The notes beneath the pieces are model-generated. The model saw only the letters and a program-made list of their open reading frames with translations, was not told where the DNA came from and searched no databases. The position numbers and the translations under genes were made by a program. From NCBI GenBank assembly GCA_900544135.1, contig UQTU01000004.1, positions 1 to 64,000 of the forward strand: a stretch of 64,000 nt of DNA, read 5' to 3'. This DNA is from an uncultured Collinsella sp. (GTDB lineage Bacteria; Actinomycetota; Coriobacteriia; Coriobacteriales; Coriobacteriaceae). Shown in pieces: positions 16,974 through 25,048 of the stretch; position 1 is the stretch's first letter; each line of letters begins with the position of its first letter.

Positions 16974-17735
16974 ATGGATCAGATTTACGACAACAGGTAC
17001 TATTCCGCCGGTTCGCGTGAGCCGTCGCCTCGCCGTGCGCGCACGGTGCAGCTCGGTGGGTCCGCCTACGCCGGCGCCGACCGCTCCATGCAGCGCCCGA
17101 CAAGTACCTCGCGCCCCAATGCTCAAGTGAATACTTCGACAGATGGACCAGTGCGCCCGGCACGTTCGTCGCATGCTCAGCGCTCGTCGGCTCAAACGCA
17201 CGATAGGTCGAGCAGGCCTTCGAACCGTTTTTCGGGCTCGGACTTTATGCACTACGCCAACGACAACGCGGTGGTCAAGGCGATCTACGACTTTACCCAC
17301 GGTCCTCAGCGAGGGCTGTTCATCGGCATTGTCGTTGCCCTGGTGCTCGTGAGCCTGTATTTCCCCGTGCGCGACCTGTACGTGGCAAAGCGTTCGAGCG
17401 ATATCTTGACCAAGCAGGTCGAGATTCGCCAGCAATACAATGATGGGCTGCAAAAAAGCGTCGACAAGCTGCTCTCGGAGGAGGGTATCAAGGATGCGGC
17501 ATCCGAGGACCTGGGCTTGGTGATGCCCGGCGAGAAGAGGATTGAAGTGCAGGGCCTGGACGGCGATTCGGATGCCTCGTCGAGCCAGAAGTCGTCGAAC
17601 GCCAAGAAGGCCAGCGAAGTTGCCAAGGAAATCGAAGAAGTCGGTAAGGACGCGCCGTGGTACATCCAAGCGCTCGACATGCTGTTTGGGTTTAACGGCG
17701 TCGAGGGCCAGACGGTCGTGTCCAACGGCAAATAG
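16974..17735 (+). CDS. DivIC/FtsB-like septum formation initiator
   Basis: A 253-aa bitopic membrane protein. The first 115 residues are a Ser/Arg/Pro-rich cytoplasmic region, then one membrane segment (GLFIGIVVALVLVSLYFPV, residues about 118-137), then a heptad-like stretch (DILTKQVEIRQQYNDGLQ) and the region GIKDAASEDLGLVMPGE typical of DivIC/FtsB proteins, which link FtsL and FtsQ in the divisome. A Ser/Lys-rich tail follows. ATG 16974 is chosen because the upstream extension runs into the eno terminator. A TAGAAT at 16931-16936 may be the -10 box. Downstream ppx/gppA follows after 20 bases, a common arrangement in actinobacteria. Confidence 0.8.
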   Translation: MDQIYDNRYYSAGSREPSPRRARTVQLGGSAYAGADRSMQRPTSTSRPNAQVNTSTDGPVRPARSSHAQRSSAQTHDRSSRPSNRFSGSDFMHYANDNAVVKAIYDFTHGPQRGLFIGIVVALVLVSLYFPVRDLYVAKRSSDILTKQVEIRQQYNDGLQKSVDKLLSEEGIKDAASEDLGLVMPGEKRIEVQGLDGDSDASSSQKSSNAKKASEVAKEIEEVGKDAPWYIQALDMLFGFNGVEGQTVVSNGK

Positions 17736-17755
17736 CGCCCGGAGGGGAGCCCGCA

Positions 17756-18757
17756 ATGGCAGATTGCAAACGCTATAAGGTAGCCGCGATCGACCTGGGA
17801 ACGGTGTCGTCGCGACTGGTGCTGGCGCAGGTCGAGGCCGGGGCGATCGTGGAATCGTCCAAGCATACCGAGATCACCGACTTGGGCGAGGGCGTGGACG
17901 CGACGGGGCGCTTTTGCGAGGCGGCCGTTGAGCGCGTGCTCGCTGCGTGCCGCATGTTTGTGGACGAAGCCCGTGCCTTTGGGGCCGCGTGCATCTGCAC
18001 CACGTGCACGAGCGCCGCACGCGATGCGTCCAATGCTGCCCTGCTGCTGGACGGCCTGCGCGATCTGGGGCTCGAACCGCAGGTGATTCCGGGCGAGGTC
18101 GAGGCGCGCCTGACGTTTTTTGGCGTAGCGCACGACTTTGCAGGCGAGCGCATCATCGTCGCCGATTCGGGTGGCGGCTCCACGGAGCTCGCGACGGGCG
18201 TCTATGCGCCTGAGCGCGGGGTCTTTGCGCTGGAGGGAACGCGCTCACTGGACATCGGTTGCCGTCGCGTGACGGAGCGGTTTTTCTCGGCGCTGCCGCC
18301 CGCACGCGGCGAGCTTGCTGCCGCTGCCTCGTGGGCAGGCGAGCAGTTCGCCGCCTATTTTGAAGGCCTGCCCAGCGACTTTGAGCGCGCCGAGCGTCTG
18401 GTCGCGGTGGGTGGCACGGTGACTACGCTGGTGGCTCTGGTCCACGAGCTGGAACCGTACGATTCGAGCTTTGTTCACCTACGCGAGCTGTCGCTGGAGC
18501 AGGTCTCGGCCGCTATCGAGCGCATGTCTGTGTTGGACGCGGAAGGCATCGCCGCGCTACCGGGTGTACAGCCCAAACGCGCGGGCGTGATCTTGGCTGG
18601 CGCCGTGGTGATCCGCGAACTCATGCGTGCCGGCGGTTACGACATGCTCACCGTAAGCGAGAACAGCCTCCTCGCCGGTATGGCCGCCACCATCAACGAG
18701 ACCCTCGACGGCGCGACTCCCACCATCGCATGGACTCCCAGCCTCAGCGCCCTCTAA
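17756..18757 (+). CDS. Ppx/GppA phosphatase family protein
   Basis: A 333-aa member of the ASKHA-fold exopolyphosphatase / pppGpp phosphatase family. It has AAIDLGTVSSRLVLAQV (phosphate 1 loop), CTSAARDASN, VADSGGGSTELATG (phosphate 2 loop), DIGCRRVTERF and VAVGGTVTTLVAL. The length is that of the short, one-domain-pair enzymes, lacking the HD-like C-terminal half of E. coli Ppx. Whether it prefers polyphosphate or pppGpp cannot be told. Co-transcribed with the DivIC-like gene (20-base gap). Confidence 0.88.
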   Translation: MADCKRYKVAAIDLGTVSSRLVLAQVEAGAIVESSKHTEITDLGEGVDATGRFCEAAVERVLAACRMFVDEARAFGAACICTTCTSAARDASNAALLLDGLRDLGLEPQVIPGEVEARLTFFGVAHDFAGERIIVADSGGGSTELATGVYAPERGVFALEGTRSLDIGCRRVTERFFSALPPARGELAAAASWAGEQFAAYFEGLPSDFERAERLVAVGGTVTTLVALVHELEPYDSSFVHLRELSLEQVSAAIERMSVLDAEGIAALPGVQPKRAGVILAGAVVIRELMRAGGYDMLTVSENSLLAGMAATINETLDGATPTIAWTPSLSAL

Positions 18758-18760
18758 ATA

Positions 18761-18827
18761 AGTTGCGGTGAAATACGGACTAAAATCGCCCTTTCGGGCG
18801 CCAAACAGTCCCTATTCCACCGCAACT
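18761..18827. repeat. Hairpin repeat (family B), copy 2, between convergent genes
   Basis: AGTTGCGGTGAAATACGGAC (from 18761) pairs with the segment ending CCTATTCCACCGCAACT (to 18827); an inner CGCC-CTTTC-GGGCG hairpin sits in the loop. The arms match the copy at 12017-12085. It lies between the convergent ppx/gppA and DUF4143 genes. Confidence 0.7.
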
Positions 18828-18875
18828 CAACAGCCGGCACCTGGGGACAGTCCTTGCGGGGCGTCCCCACAGCGC

Positions 18876-20177
18876 CTATGCCAGCTTGTCGATTTGCCCA
18901 ATCTCCCAAAGCGGAATATTGACGAGCATGCCCTCGTCTCTATATGCCGCCAGGGAGCTCCTCACGCAACGCTCGAGCTTGAATTTTTCGCAGGCTATTT
19001 TCAGACTCTTCGCTTTAAGGTTCTCTGCCGCCTTGACCTCAAGCGGAAGCACGGTTCCCGCATGGTCGATGGCAAAGTCGGTTTCGGCATTGCCAGAGGT
19101 AGAGGACCAATACGCGGGAGTTTTGTCCTGGAGCAAAAGCTCCTGCGCGACGTATTGTTCGGTCAGCGAACCTTTGAACTCGGTAAAAACAGCGGATCCG
19201 TTAAGAACGATGGCCGGAGAGAGACCGGAGAGCGCTCCGAGGATGCCGGTGTCGATGCAGAACAGTTTGAAGCCCGAGAGGTCTTCGTAGCTCGAGAGCG
19301 GCGCCTTTAGAGCGGAAACACGTGGCACCTTATGAACGATTCCGTAGTCCGTGAGCCACTGGAGGCTTTCCTCGAAATCGCGTGCGCGCGCTCCGGGGCG
19401 AAGGGCGCCATAGACAAACTTCTTGTTCTCTTTGGCAAGCTGGCCGGGAAGGGATTTCCAAACCAACCTCATGCGCTCGATGATGCGGGCGGGTGCATGT
19501 TTGCCAAAATCGGATTCGTAAGCCTCGATGATTTGCTGCTGAAGCCTTCGGGCTTCGATGAAGTCGCGTGTCTCGGCGAAAGCGGAGACAACTTCGGGCA
19601 TACCGCCGACAACAAGGTATTCCTTGAGCAAGTGTTCGAGCTTTTCGGTAACGTTTGCTAGAAGGTTCATGTCTGCGGCAAGGATGGCGTCGGCGAGCGG
19701 GTCGCCGTCGACGGCACGAACGAACTCGGCGAACCCCATGGGACGCATGGTGAGCTGGTCGATTTTGCCGACGGGAAATGACTCATTTTCGCGTCGGAGC
19801 GCGAGGCCCATATAGGAACCGGCTGCTACGATGTGGTATTCGGGTGCAAGCTCGTTGAAGTACTTGAGCGAGGTGATCCCGCGCGGGGCCTCTTGGATCT
19901 CGTCGAAGATGATGAGCGTGTCTGCTGGCGTTACAGTTTGGCCACGTAGGAGTTCTATCTGGGAGATGATGCGCTTGGGGTCGAGGTCCCCATCGAACAG
20001 CGAGCGTGTGCTCGGCTCGAGCATAAAGTCAAAACGAATGACGTTTCGATACTGCTGGCTTGCGAATTCGTTAAGAAGCCAAGTCTTTCCTGTCTGGCGG
20101 GCTCCCTTAAGCAAGAGAGGTTTGCGATTCGTCCTTGATTTCCAAGCGATAAGTTCGCTCATAAGCTGTCGCTGCAT
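18876..20177 (-). CDS. AAA ATPase with DUF4143 domain
   Basis: A 433-aa protein of the archaeal-type ATPase/DUF4143 family common in gut bacteria. Walker A is LLLKGARQTGKTWLL (residues about 20-35), Walker B LIIFDEIQEA, and the C-terminal DUF4143 part ends with a PD-(D/E)XK-like segment (ETDFAIDHAGT..LPLEVKAAENL). The role of the family is not established. ATG 20177 has GGGAGG five bases upstream; a TTG at 20189 is possible but would include the ribosome site. A 33-bp tandem array with a palindromic element per unit lies just upstream and probably controls it. Confidence 0.85.
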   Translation of the reverse strand: MQRQLMSELIAWKSRTNRKPLLLKGARQTGKTWLLNEFASQQYRNVIRFDFMLEPSTRSLFDGDLDPKRIISQIELLRGQTVTPADTLIIFDEIQEAPRGITSLKYFNELAPEYHIVAAGSYMGLALRRENESFPVGKIDQLTMRPMGFAEFVRAVDGDPLADAILAADMNLLANVTEKLEHLLKEYLVVGGMPEVVSAFAETRDFIEARRLQQQIIEAYESDFGKHAPARIIERMRLVWKSLPGQLAKENKKFVYGALRPGARARDFEESLQWLTDYGIVHKVPRVSALKAPLSSYEDLSGFKLFCIDTGILGALSGLSPAIVLNGSAVFTEFKGSLTEQYVAQELLLQDKTPAYWSSTSGNAETDFAIDHAGTVLPLEVKAAENLKAKSLKIACEKFKLERCVRSSLAAYRDEGMLVNIPLWEIGQIDKLA

Positions 20178-20221
20178 ATTGCCTCCCAACCCTCTCGGTT
20201 AGTATAAGGCCATTTGGGTGT

Positions 20222-20307
20222 TTCCATCGGAAAATGTGCGAGACAACCACGTTTTTCCATCGGAAAATGTGCGAGACAACCACGTTTTTCCATCGGAAAA
20301 TGTGGTA
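20222..20307. repeat. 33-bp tandem repeat array upstream of DUF4143 ATPase
   Basis: Units start at 20222, 20255 and 20288; the first two are identical over 33 bases and the third diverges after about 18. Every unit carries the palindrome TTTCCATCGGAAA, extended to TTTTCCATCGGAAAA in the second and third. The spacing is about three helical turns, so the array resembles cooperative operators for the divergently placed ATPase gene (start 20177, minus). Confidence 0.75.
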
Positions 20308-20435
20308 GGAAACTCATTGGGTGGGCGGAAAAAGTAGTCAAAAAAGCCCCGTCCCAAATGAGCTGCTCTGCAGTTGACGGCGTCCAAAAGAAACGAGCCC
20401 GCATCCCTGGGGAACACGGGCTCGAAAACTCCATA

Positions 20436-20520
20436 TGGTAGGGGCGGTGGGACTCGAACCCACAATCCTTGCGGCGAGAGATTTTAAGTCTCCTGCGTAT
20501 GCCAATTCCGCCACGCCCCC
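20436..20520 (-). tRNA. tRNA-Leu (anticodon TAA)
   Basis: Read on the minus strand, the gene starts GGGGGCGTGGCGGAATTGGC, has the anticodon loop CTTAAAA (anticodon TAA), a long class II variable arm (CTCGCCGCAAGG), the T-arm GTGGGTTCGAGTCCCAC and an encoded 3' CCA. Acceptor strands pair GGGGGCG with CGCCCCT. It decodes UUA (and by wobble UUG), rare codons in this GC-rich genome. Confidence 0.95.
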
Positions 20521-20551
20521 GTGAGACTAGAAGTCTAGCACAAGCCGTCCG

Positions 20552-21175
20552 TTACGCGTTGACGGCCATCGAGTGTTGGCCCGACTTCTCCAGGAACTCC
20601 TGGAACTTGGCTTCGTCGCCCTTGTTCTGGTACTGCAGGGCCAGCAGGTACTCCAAGCGGCAGCGCTTGACCGGGTCGTCGCCGACATCCTCGAGCATGC
20701 GCTCCAGCTCGGGAATGTCGTTGTGGCGCTTGAGGATCATCGTGTCGTACATCAGCTGGCACTCGTGCGCAACTGCCTCGGCCTGACCGCCCTCAAAGCC
20801 CTTGATCTCGTGCAGCAACTCCTTGGACTTTTTGCGGTCCTCCTGGCCAACATAGTAGTTAAAGGCTTTGATCACCAGGTCGACGCGCTGCATCTTGGGG
20901 AGGTTGAGCCCCAGCAGCAGGTCGAACATCTCGCTGGCACGCTCGTGGTCCTCGCGCAGCAGATAGGAGTTCAGGCGCAGGTAGTCGCGGTTGTAGCGTG
21001 GGTACAGCATGCTGGTGAGTTTGCCGTCGAGCAAACGATCGAACTCGTCCCACTGCTTGGCAGCCATAAGCTGCTGCAGACGCTTGAACGTGGTGCGTTT
21101 TTTGACGCTAAAGAACACCGATACGGCGATGCAGATGATAACGACGGCGGTCCAGAGTGTGCGGGAATCGGGCAT
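20552..21175 (-). CDS. Membrane-anchored TPR-like protein
   Basis: A 207-aa protein with one N-terminal membrane segment (TLWTAVVIICIAVSVFFSV, residues about 5-23), a basic patch, and then alpha-helical repeats resembling TPRs (e.g. KQWDEFDRLLDGKL, DHERASEMFDLLLGL, EYLLALQYQNKGDEAKFQEFL). It probably exposes a helical repeat domain in the cytoplasm and acts as a scaffold. I cannot assign a pathway. It is a single gene next to tRNA-Leu. Confidence 0.65.
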   Translation of the reverse strand: MPDSRTLWTAVVIICIAVSVFFSVKKRTTFKRLQQLMAAKQWDEFDRLLDGKLTSMLYPRYNRDYLRLNSYLLREDHERASEMFDLLLGLNLPKMQRVDLVIKAFNYYVGQEDRKKSKELLHEIKGFEGGQAEAVAHECQLMYDTMILKRHNDIPELERMLEDVGDDPVKRCRLEYLLALQYQNKGDEAKFQEFLEKSGQHSMAVNA

Positions 21176-21338
21176 ATTGGGGTCCTTAGTCGCTCATAAA
21201 GCGAGCGGTATGACAACACGTACTAGATGTATTATACGCAGCGCGCAAGCAAACTGGCATAAAAGCTCATCGAGGCTGAGTGCCATCGCTCGCTGCGGTA
21301 CACTTACCTAAAGTAAACCATGAAGGGAGATATTACCT

Positions 21339-21626
21339 ATGAAGAAGATCGTTTTGGCTTGCGGTGCTGGCGCTGCTACTTCCACGCTCGTTGCCCAGAA
21401 GGTCGCTACCATGCTCGACGCCAACGGTTATGCCGGCAAGTATGAGATCGTGCAGTGCGCCATCTCCGAGGCCAAGGACGCTTGCGACGAGGGCGCCGAC
21501 CTGCTGATCGCCACCACCGTTGCCCCCGAGGGCCTCACCTGCCCGTACGTGAGCGGCGTGCCCTTCATGACCGGCATGAACCGCGTTGCTGCCGAGAAGG
21601 CCGTTCTCGACGTTATGGCTCAGTAG
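21339..21626 (+). CDS. PTS IIB component, galactitol/lactose-cellobiose type
   Basis: A 95-aa phosphotransferase IIB protein. The phosphorylated cysteine is Cys8 in the loop VLACGAGAATSTLVA, the form seen in galactitol-type GatB proteins. It would pass phosphate from IIA to the sugar bound in IIC, but no IIA or IIC gene is nearby, so it is an orphan. Codon use is strongly biased, suggesting high expression. AAGGGAGAT precedes ATG 21339. A VOC-domain gene follows after 11 bases. Confidence 0.87.
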   Translation: MKKIVLACGAGAATSTLVAQKVATMLDANGYAGKYEIVQCAISEAKDACDEGADLLIATTVAPEGLTCPYVSGVPFMTGMNRVAAEKAVLDVMAQ

Positions 21627-21637
21627 GCGCTGCCTGT

Positions 21638-22012
21638 ATGAATGAGCAGAGCGCCAATCCGGTCGAGCTCTTTGGCATGCGCGTTGCCCATGTGGGCATT
21701 AACGCCACCGACCCGGCAGATGCCTTGGAGATCGCGGAGCTGTTCTCGACGATGATGGGCCTGCCCGTTATCGAGACCCCCGTTTCGTACTTTAACGATT
21801 CGCTGGTCGAGATCATGAAGCAGAACGGTCGTGGCACCAAGGGCCACATCGGCTTTGCCGTTAACGACATCGATGCAGCTGAGAAGTGGTTTGCCGAGCG
21901 CGGGCTCGAGGTCAACGAGGAGTCGCGCGTGCTGCTGCCCGACGGCGGTACCAAGCTCGTGTACTTTAAGCGCGAGTTCGCCGGTTTCGCCGTGCATCTG
22001 TGCCGCGAGTAG
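21638..22012 (+). CDS. VOC family protein resembling the C-terminal domain of KDPG aldolases
   Basis: A 124-aa vicinal-oxygen-chelate fold protein. The order VAHVGINATDPADALEIAELFSTM, IEIMKQNGRGTKGHIGFAVND, WFAERGLEVNEES and FAGFAVHL resembles the VOC domain found at the C-terminus of some Firmicutes bifunctional KDPG/KHG aldolases (from memory of that family). As a free-standing protein behind an orphan PTS IIB it may be an accessory factor for a sugar acid or ketose pathway. Function not proven. ATG 21638 is chosen because the longer open frame overlaps the IIB gene. Confidence 0.7.
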   Translation: MNEQSANPVELFGMRVAHVGINATDPADALEIAELFSTMMGLPVIETPVSYFNDSLVEIMKQNGRGTKGHIGFAVNDIDAAEKWFAERGLEVNEESRVLLPDGGTKLVYFKREFAGFAVHLCRE

Positions 22013-22036
22013 CGCACAAGCTGCCATAGCTAGCAA

Positions 22037-22072
22037 AAAGGGATAGGGCCGTGTGGCCCTATCCCTTTATTT
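22037..22072. terminator. Bidirectional terminator
   Basis: AAAGGGATAGGGCC (22037-22050) pairs perfectly with GGCCCTATCCCTTT (22055-22068) around a 4-base loop, with A-rich sequence on the left and T-rich on the right. It serves the VOC gene and the convergent histidine kinase gene. Confidence 0.88.
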
Positions 22073-22087
22073 ATGCCGAGGGGCTTC

Positions 22088-23383
22088 CTAGCGCGGCAGG
22101 CGAATCGTAAAGCGGCTGCCGACGCCCTCGACTGAGGTCACGCCAATGACGCCGCCATGGCTATCGACGATCCACTTGGCAATGGCAAGCCCCAGACCCG
22201 AGCCCTGTGCGCCGGCATCGCGTGCATTGTCGGCGCGGTAGAACCGTTCAAACGCGTGAGCTGCGGATTCCTGGTTCATGCCGATGCCCTCGTCCTCAAC
22301 ACTTATGTCGATCGTGTCCATGCCCGCATTGGGCGTTATGCCAAATGTGACGGTCGTTCCCGCATCCGAGTACTTGGCGGCGTTTTGCACGATCACGCGC
22401 AGAGCCTGCTTCACGAGCGCCACGTCAACGGGCGCGTCGCAGCGCGGGTCGCTGACAAGCGCAGCGTCAAAGGCCAGCCGATACGTGTGCTCGGTATCGA
22501 TCATCTGCGATTCCTCGCATACCTCGCCGACCAGTGCGGCCAGGTTGGTATCCGCACGCCGCAGGACCGTGCGCCCGGCATCGCCGCGCGCCAAAAACAG
22601 CAGCTGCTCCACGAGCTCTTGCATGTGCTCGCTTTCGGCCTTGAGCGAGGCGATGGATTCCGCCAGCACGTCCGGGTCGTCTTTGCCCCAGCGGTCGAGC
22701 ATGTTTACGTAACCCTGAATCACCGCGATGGGCGTGCGCAGCTCGTGGCTCGCATCGTTGACAAAGCGCATCTGCTGCAGCTTGGCCTCTTGCATCTGGC
22801 GCAGTAGGCGGTTGAGTGCAACCTCGATGCTTGCCAGGTCGGCGTCGCCGGTGGTGACGCTCGGCGAGTCGACGCTTGCGCGCTCGATGGCCTGCTCCAG
22901 TGTTTCCATCTTGCCGCCGGAGAGCTGCATGCGGCCGAGCTCGTCCACGCGCAAGGCAAGGTCGTTGAGCGGTGCCATAGTGCGGCGCACGCGACGGGCT
23001 CCGCCGAGCATGTTGAGCACGCTGATGACCTGCCAACCCACAACGACAAGGTAGAGAGGCCATAGCGCGACGAGGTCCTGCGCGAGGGGGAAAGTCTTGG
23101 TGGTACGCGCAAGCTCGACGGTATAGGTGAGCGTTGTCAGGTCCCAGTCGCGCGCGGGCGTCAGCGTCATGCCGTGAACGGTGGCGCCGGGGATCCATCC
23201 TGCGGTAAACGCGCCGTCGGGCAGCGTCTGGTTGTATCCATAGACAAGGATCGCCGCCACAATCACTACTAGCAGCAGGTCGAGCCAAACGTAGCTCATC
23301 AGGCGGCGCCACATATAGCTCCAGTTGATGGCGCGGGCGATGGAGGTGACGCGCTTGGCCTCGGCGTTACGCGCGGCAGACAT
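22088..23383 (-). CDS. Two-component sensor histidine kinase
   Basis: A 431-aa membrane kinase. Two membrane segments (residues about 27-45 and 95-115) flank a small extracytoplasmic loop of some 45 residues, then a HAMP-like region, the HisKA motif NDASHELRTPIAVIQGY (phospho-His), the N box NAAKYSD, DEGIGM and the G box GSGLGLAIAKW. It starts inside the end of the response regulator gene (17-base overlap), so the frame continuing upstream is not coding. It pairs with the OmpR-type regulator just upstream. The signal is unknown. Confidence 0.92.
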   Translation of the reverse strand: MSAARNAEAKRVTSIARAINWSYMWRRLMSYVWLDLLLVVIVAAILVYGYNQTLPDGAFTAGWIPGATVHGMTLTPARDWDLTTLTYTVELARTTKTFPLAQDLVALWPLYLVVVGWQVISVLNMLGGARRVRRTMAPLNDLALRVDELGRMQLSGGKMETLEQAIERASVDSPSVTTGDADLASIEVALNRLLRQMQEAKLQQMRFVNDASHELRTPIAVIQGYVNMLDRWGKDDPDVLAESIASLKAESEHMQELVEQLLFLARGDAGRTVLRRADTNLAALVGEVCEESQMIDTEHTYRLAFDAALVSDPRCDAPVDVALVKQALRVIVQNAAKYSDAGTTVTFGITPNAGMDTIDISVEDEGIGMNQESAAHAFERFYRADNARDAGAQGSGLGLAIAKWIVDSHGGVIGVTSVEGVGSRFTIRLPR

Positions 23384-24146
23384 AGCCCACCCCGCGCACG
23401 GTCTGGATGATGCGGGCGCCGCCGGCGTCCTCGATCTTGGCGCGTAGATGCGCGATGTGCACGTCGACGTTGTTGGTGTCGCCCATGTATTCGTAGCCCA
23501 GCGCTTCGTGCGCGATGCGTTCGCGCGTGAGCACGGTCTCGGCATGCGCCATAAGCAAGGCGAGGACATCGAACTCGCGGGCCGTGAGCGCAATGGGCGA
23601 GCCGCCGACCGTGACTTCGCGGCGGTCGGGGTCGAGCGCAACCGAGCCCACGGCGAGCGTGGCGGGGGAGAGCGAGGCGGAAACCTGGGTCGAGTCACTG
23701 ACCGGGGGCATCGCAGTGGCGCCGACACCCGTGCCGCCTGCCACGCCCGTCCCGATGCCGCCAACGCCTGAAGCCGCCCGCACGGCCTCCGAGCGCTTCA
23801 GCGCCACACGGATCCGTGCGAACAGCTCCTCAATGGCAAACGGCTTGGTCAGGTAATCGTCGGCGCCGGCATCGAGTCCTGCCACCTTGTCCATCACGGC
23901 ATCGCGTGCGGTGACCATAATCACCGGCACATCTTTGTACTTGCGGACGCGCCGCAGCACCTCCATACCGTTGAGCTGCGGCAGCAATACATCGAGCAGA
24001 ATCAGATCGTAGTTGCGCTCCAGCGCCAGGTCCACGGCGGTGCGGCCGTCGGCGGCGTGCTCCACCTGGTAGCCCTCGTGCTCCAGCTCGAGTGTCACAA
24101 AGCGGGCGATTTTCTCCTCGTCCTCTACGATCAGGATTCGTGCCAT
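23367..24146 (-). CDS. OmpR-family response regulator
   Basis: A 259-aa regulator. The receiver domain (residues 1-120) has the acidic pocket VEDEEK, phospho-Asp in DLILLDVLLP, and the Lys in DDYLTKPF. A Trans_Reg_C winged helix follows (LTAREFDVLALLMAH, RTRP-like end IQTVRGVGYVCRA). Between them is an unusual linker of about 40 residues rich in Gly, Thr and Ser (GVGGIGTGVAGGTGVG). The gene overlaps its cognate kinase. Confidence 0.93.
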   Translation of the reverse strand: MARILIVEDEEKIARFVTLELEHEGYQVEHAADGRTAVDLALERNYDLILLDVLLPQLNGMEVLRRVRKYKDVPVIMVTARDAVMDKVAGLDAGADDYLTKPFAIEELFARIRVALKRSEAVRAASGVGGIGTGVAGGTGVGATAMPPVSDSTQVSASLSPATLAVGSVALDPDRREVTVGGSPIALTAREFDVLALLMAHAETVLTRERIAHEALGYEYMGDTNNVDVHIAHLRAKIEDAGGARIIQTVRGVGYVCRA

Positions 24147-24164
24147 ACGTGCCCCCGTCTGTGA

Positions 24165-24707
24165 TTACTTGTCGTCGTTCAGATTTTGCTTGATGTCGTC
24201 CGCGGCGTCGGCGGCGTGATTCATCAGGTTGTTGATGCTGCCGGGCACGTCGCCGTCGCTATCGATGCGGTAGCGCATGCCAAAGAACAGGCCAAGCAGC
24301 ATCAGCCATATCGTGGCGCCCCAGGCAAACAGCGCGACGATGGGAATCAGGATGGGGATGTTGAGGATGATCGCGTCGCGGCGTGTGGCGATAAACTTGG
24401 TGTCCAGGCTCAGGCGGAAGAGCTTTTTGAGGTACTCCCACACGCTGTCCATCTTCTTGGAGAAGTCGGTCTTTTCGCTCGATTTTTCGTAGGCGGCCTG
24501 CGCGGCGACCATCTCGGCCGAGGGCTCGTCGACCGGCTCGGACTCGGTGGCGGCGTGCGCCGACGTGGTCTGGGTCTTGCCCTGCGACTCGAGCCAAATG
24601 ATGGCGTCCAAAACGTTGCCGTCGGCGGCGTCGAGCGCGGCCTTGGCATCGGTGTAGCTCACGTTGCACTTGGTGCGGATGATTTCAACTTTTTCGAGGT
24701 CGTCCAT
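24165..24707 (-). CDS. DUF4342 domain protein with UBA-like N-terminus
   Basis: A 180-aa protein. Residues about 1-42 resemble a UBA/TS-N helical bundle (TKCNVSYTDAKAALDAADGN..AIIWLES). A hydrophilic linker leads to a DUF4342-like part (KLFRLSLDTKFIATRRDAIILNIPI) containing one hydrophobic membrane segment (residues about 118-143). Function unknown. It lies 19 bases upstream of the response regulator in the same direction and may belong to its operon. It is the last clearly resident gene before the accessory island. Confidence 0.7.
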   Translation of the reverse strand: MDDLEKVEIIRTKCNVSYTDAKAALDAADGNVLDAIIWLESQGKTQTTSAHAATESEPVDEPSAEMVAAQAAYEKSSEKTDFSKKMDSVWEYLKKLFRLSLDTKFIATRRDAIILNIPILIPIVALFAWGATIWLMLLGLFFGMRYRIDSDGDVPGSINNLMNHAADAADDIKQNLNDDK

Positions 24708-24934
24708 GACCTGTCCTTTCGTTCGATGGGCGCGACGCCGGGCGATCTGCCCGGGCGCGAGCGTTGCGTTCGGCGGTCTGCGTTGCGCGGCGCCGCCCCG
24801 CCCTTGGTCGAACTCTATAGTGCAGGTTATAGATTAAGCGATTCTTGAGCCAAGATTAATGTTGGATGAGTTTTTGGGTGGGATGAAGTTGATATTCAAG
24901 GGAGGCGGCCGTTTGCAAACTTTCCTCGTGGAGT

Positions 24935-25028
24935 TCCGTATAGAATGGCTTCGACTGCGGTAAAATGACCTTAGTAAACCCGCCCGGCCTCTGCTCTCGA
25001 GCATGCACACTGGCGGGTCTTCTTTTAT
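24935..25028 (+). ncRNA. Candidate abiF-type structured RNA upstream of Abi_2 gene
   Basis: ACCCGCC (24978-24984) pairs with GGCGGGT (25012-25018), followed by CTTCTTTTAT like a terminator; a conserved-looking single-stranded stretch TAAAATGACCTTAGTAAA sits before the stem. A structured RNA called the abiF motif is known upstream of Abi_2 genes, and the position here fits. I cannot check the covariance model, so the boundaries are rough. Confidence 0.5.
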
Positions 25029-25048
25029 GCATCGAGCACAGAAGCACC

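Noticed and set aside
20222..20307. Possible CRISPR array
   Set aside because: The repeat units are directly tandem with no unique spacers, and no cas genes are in the window.
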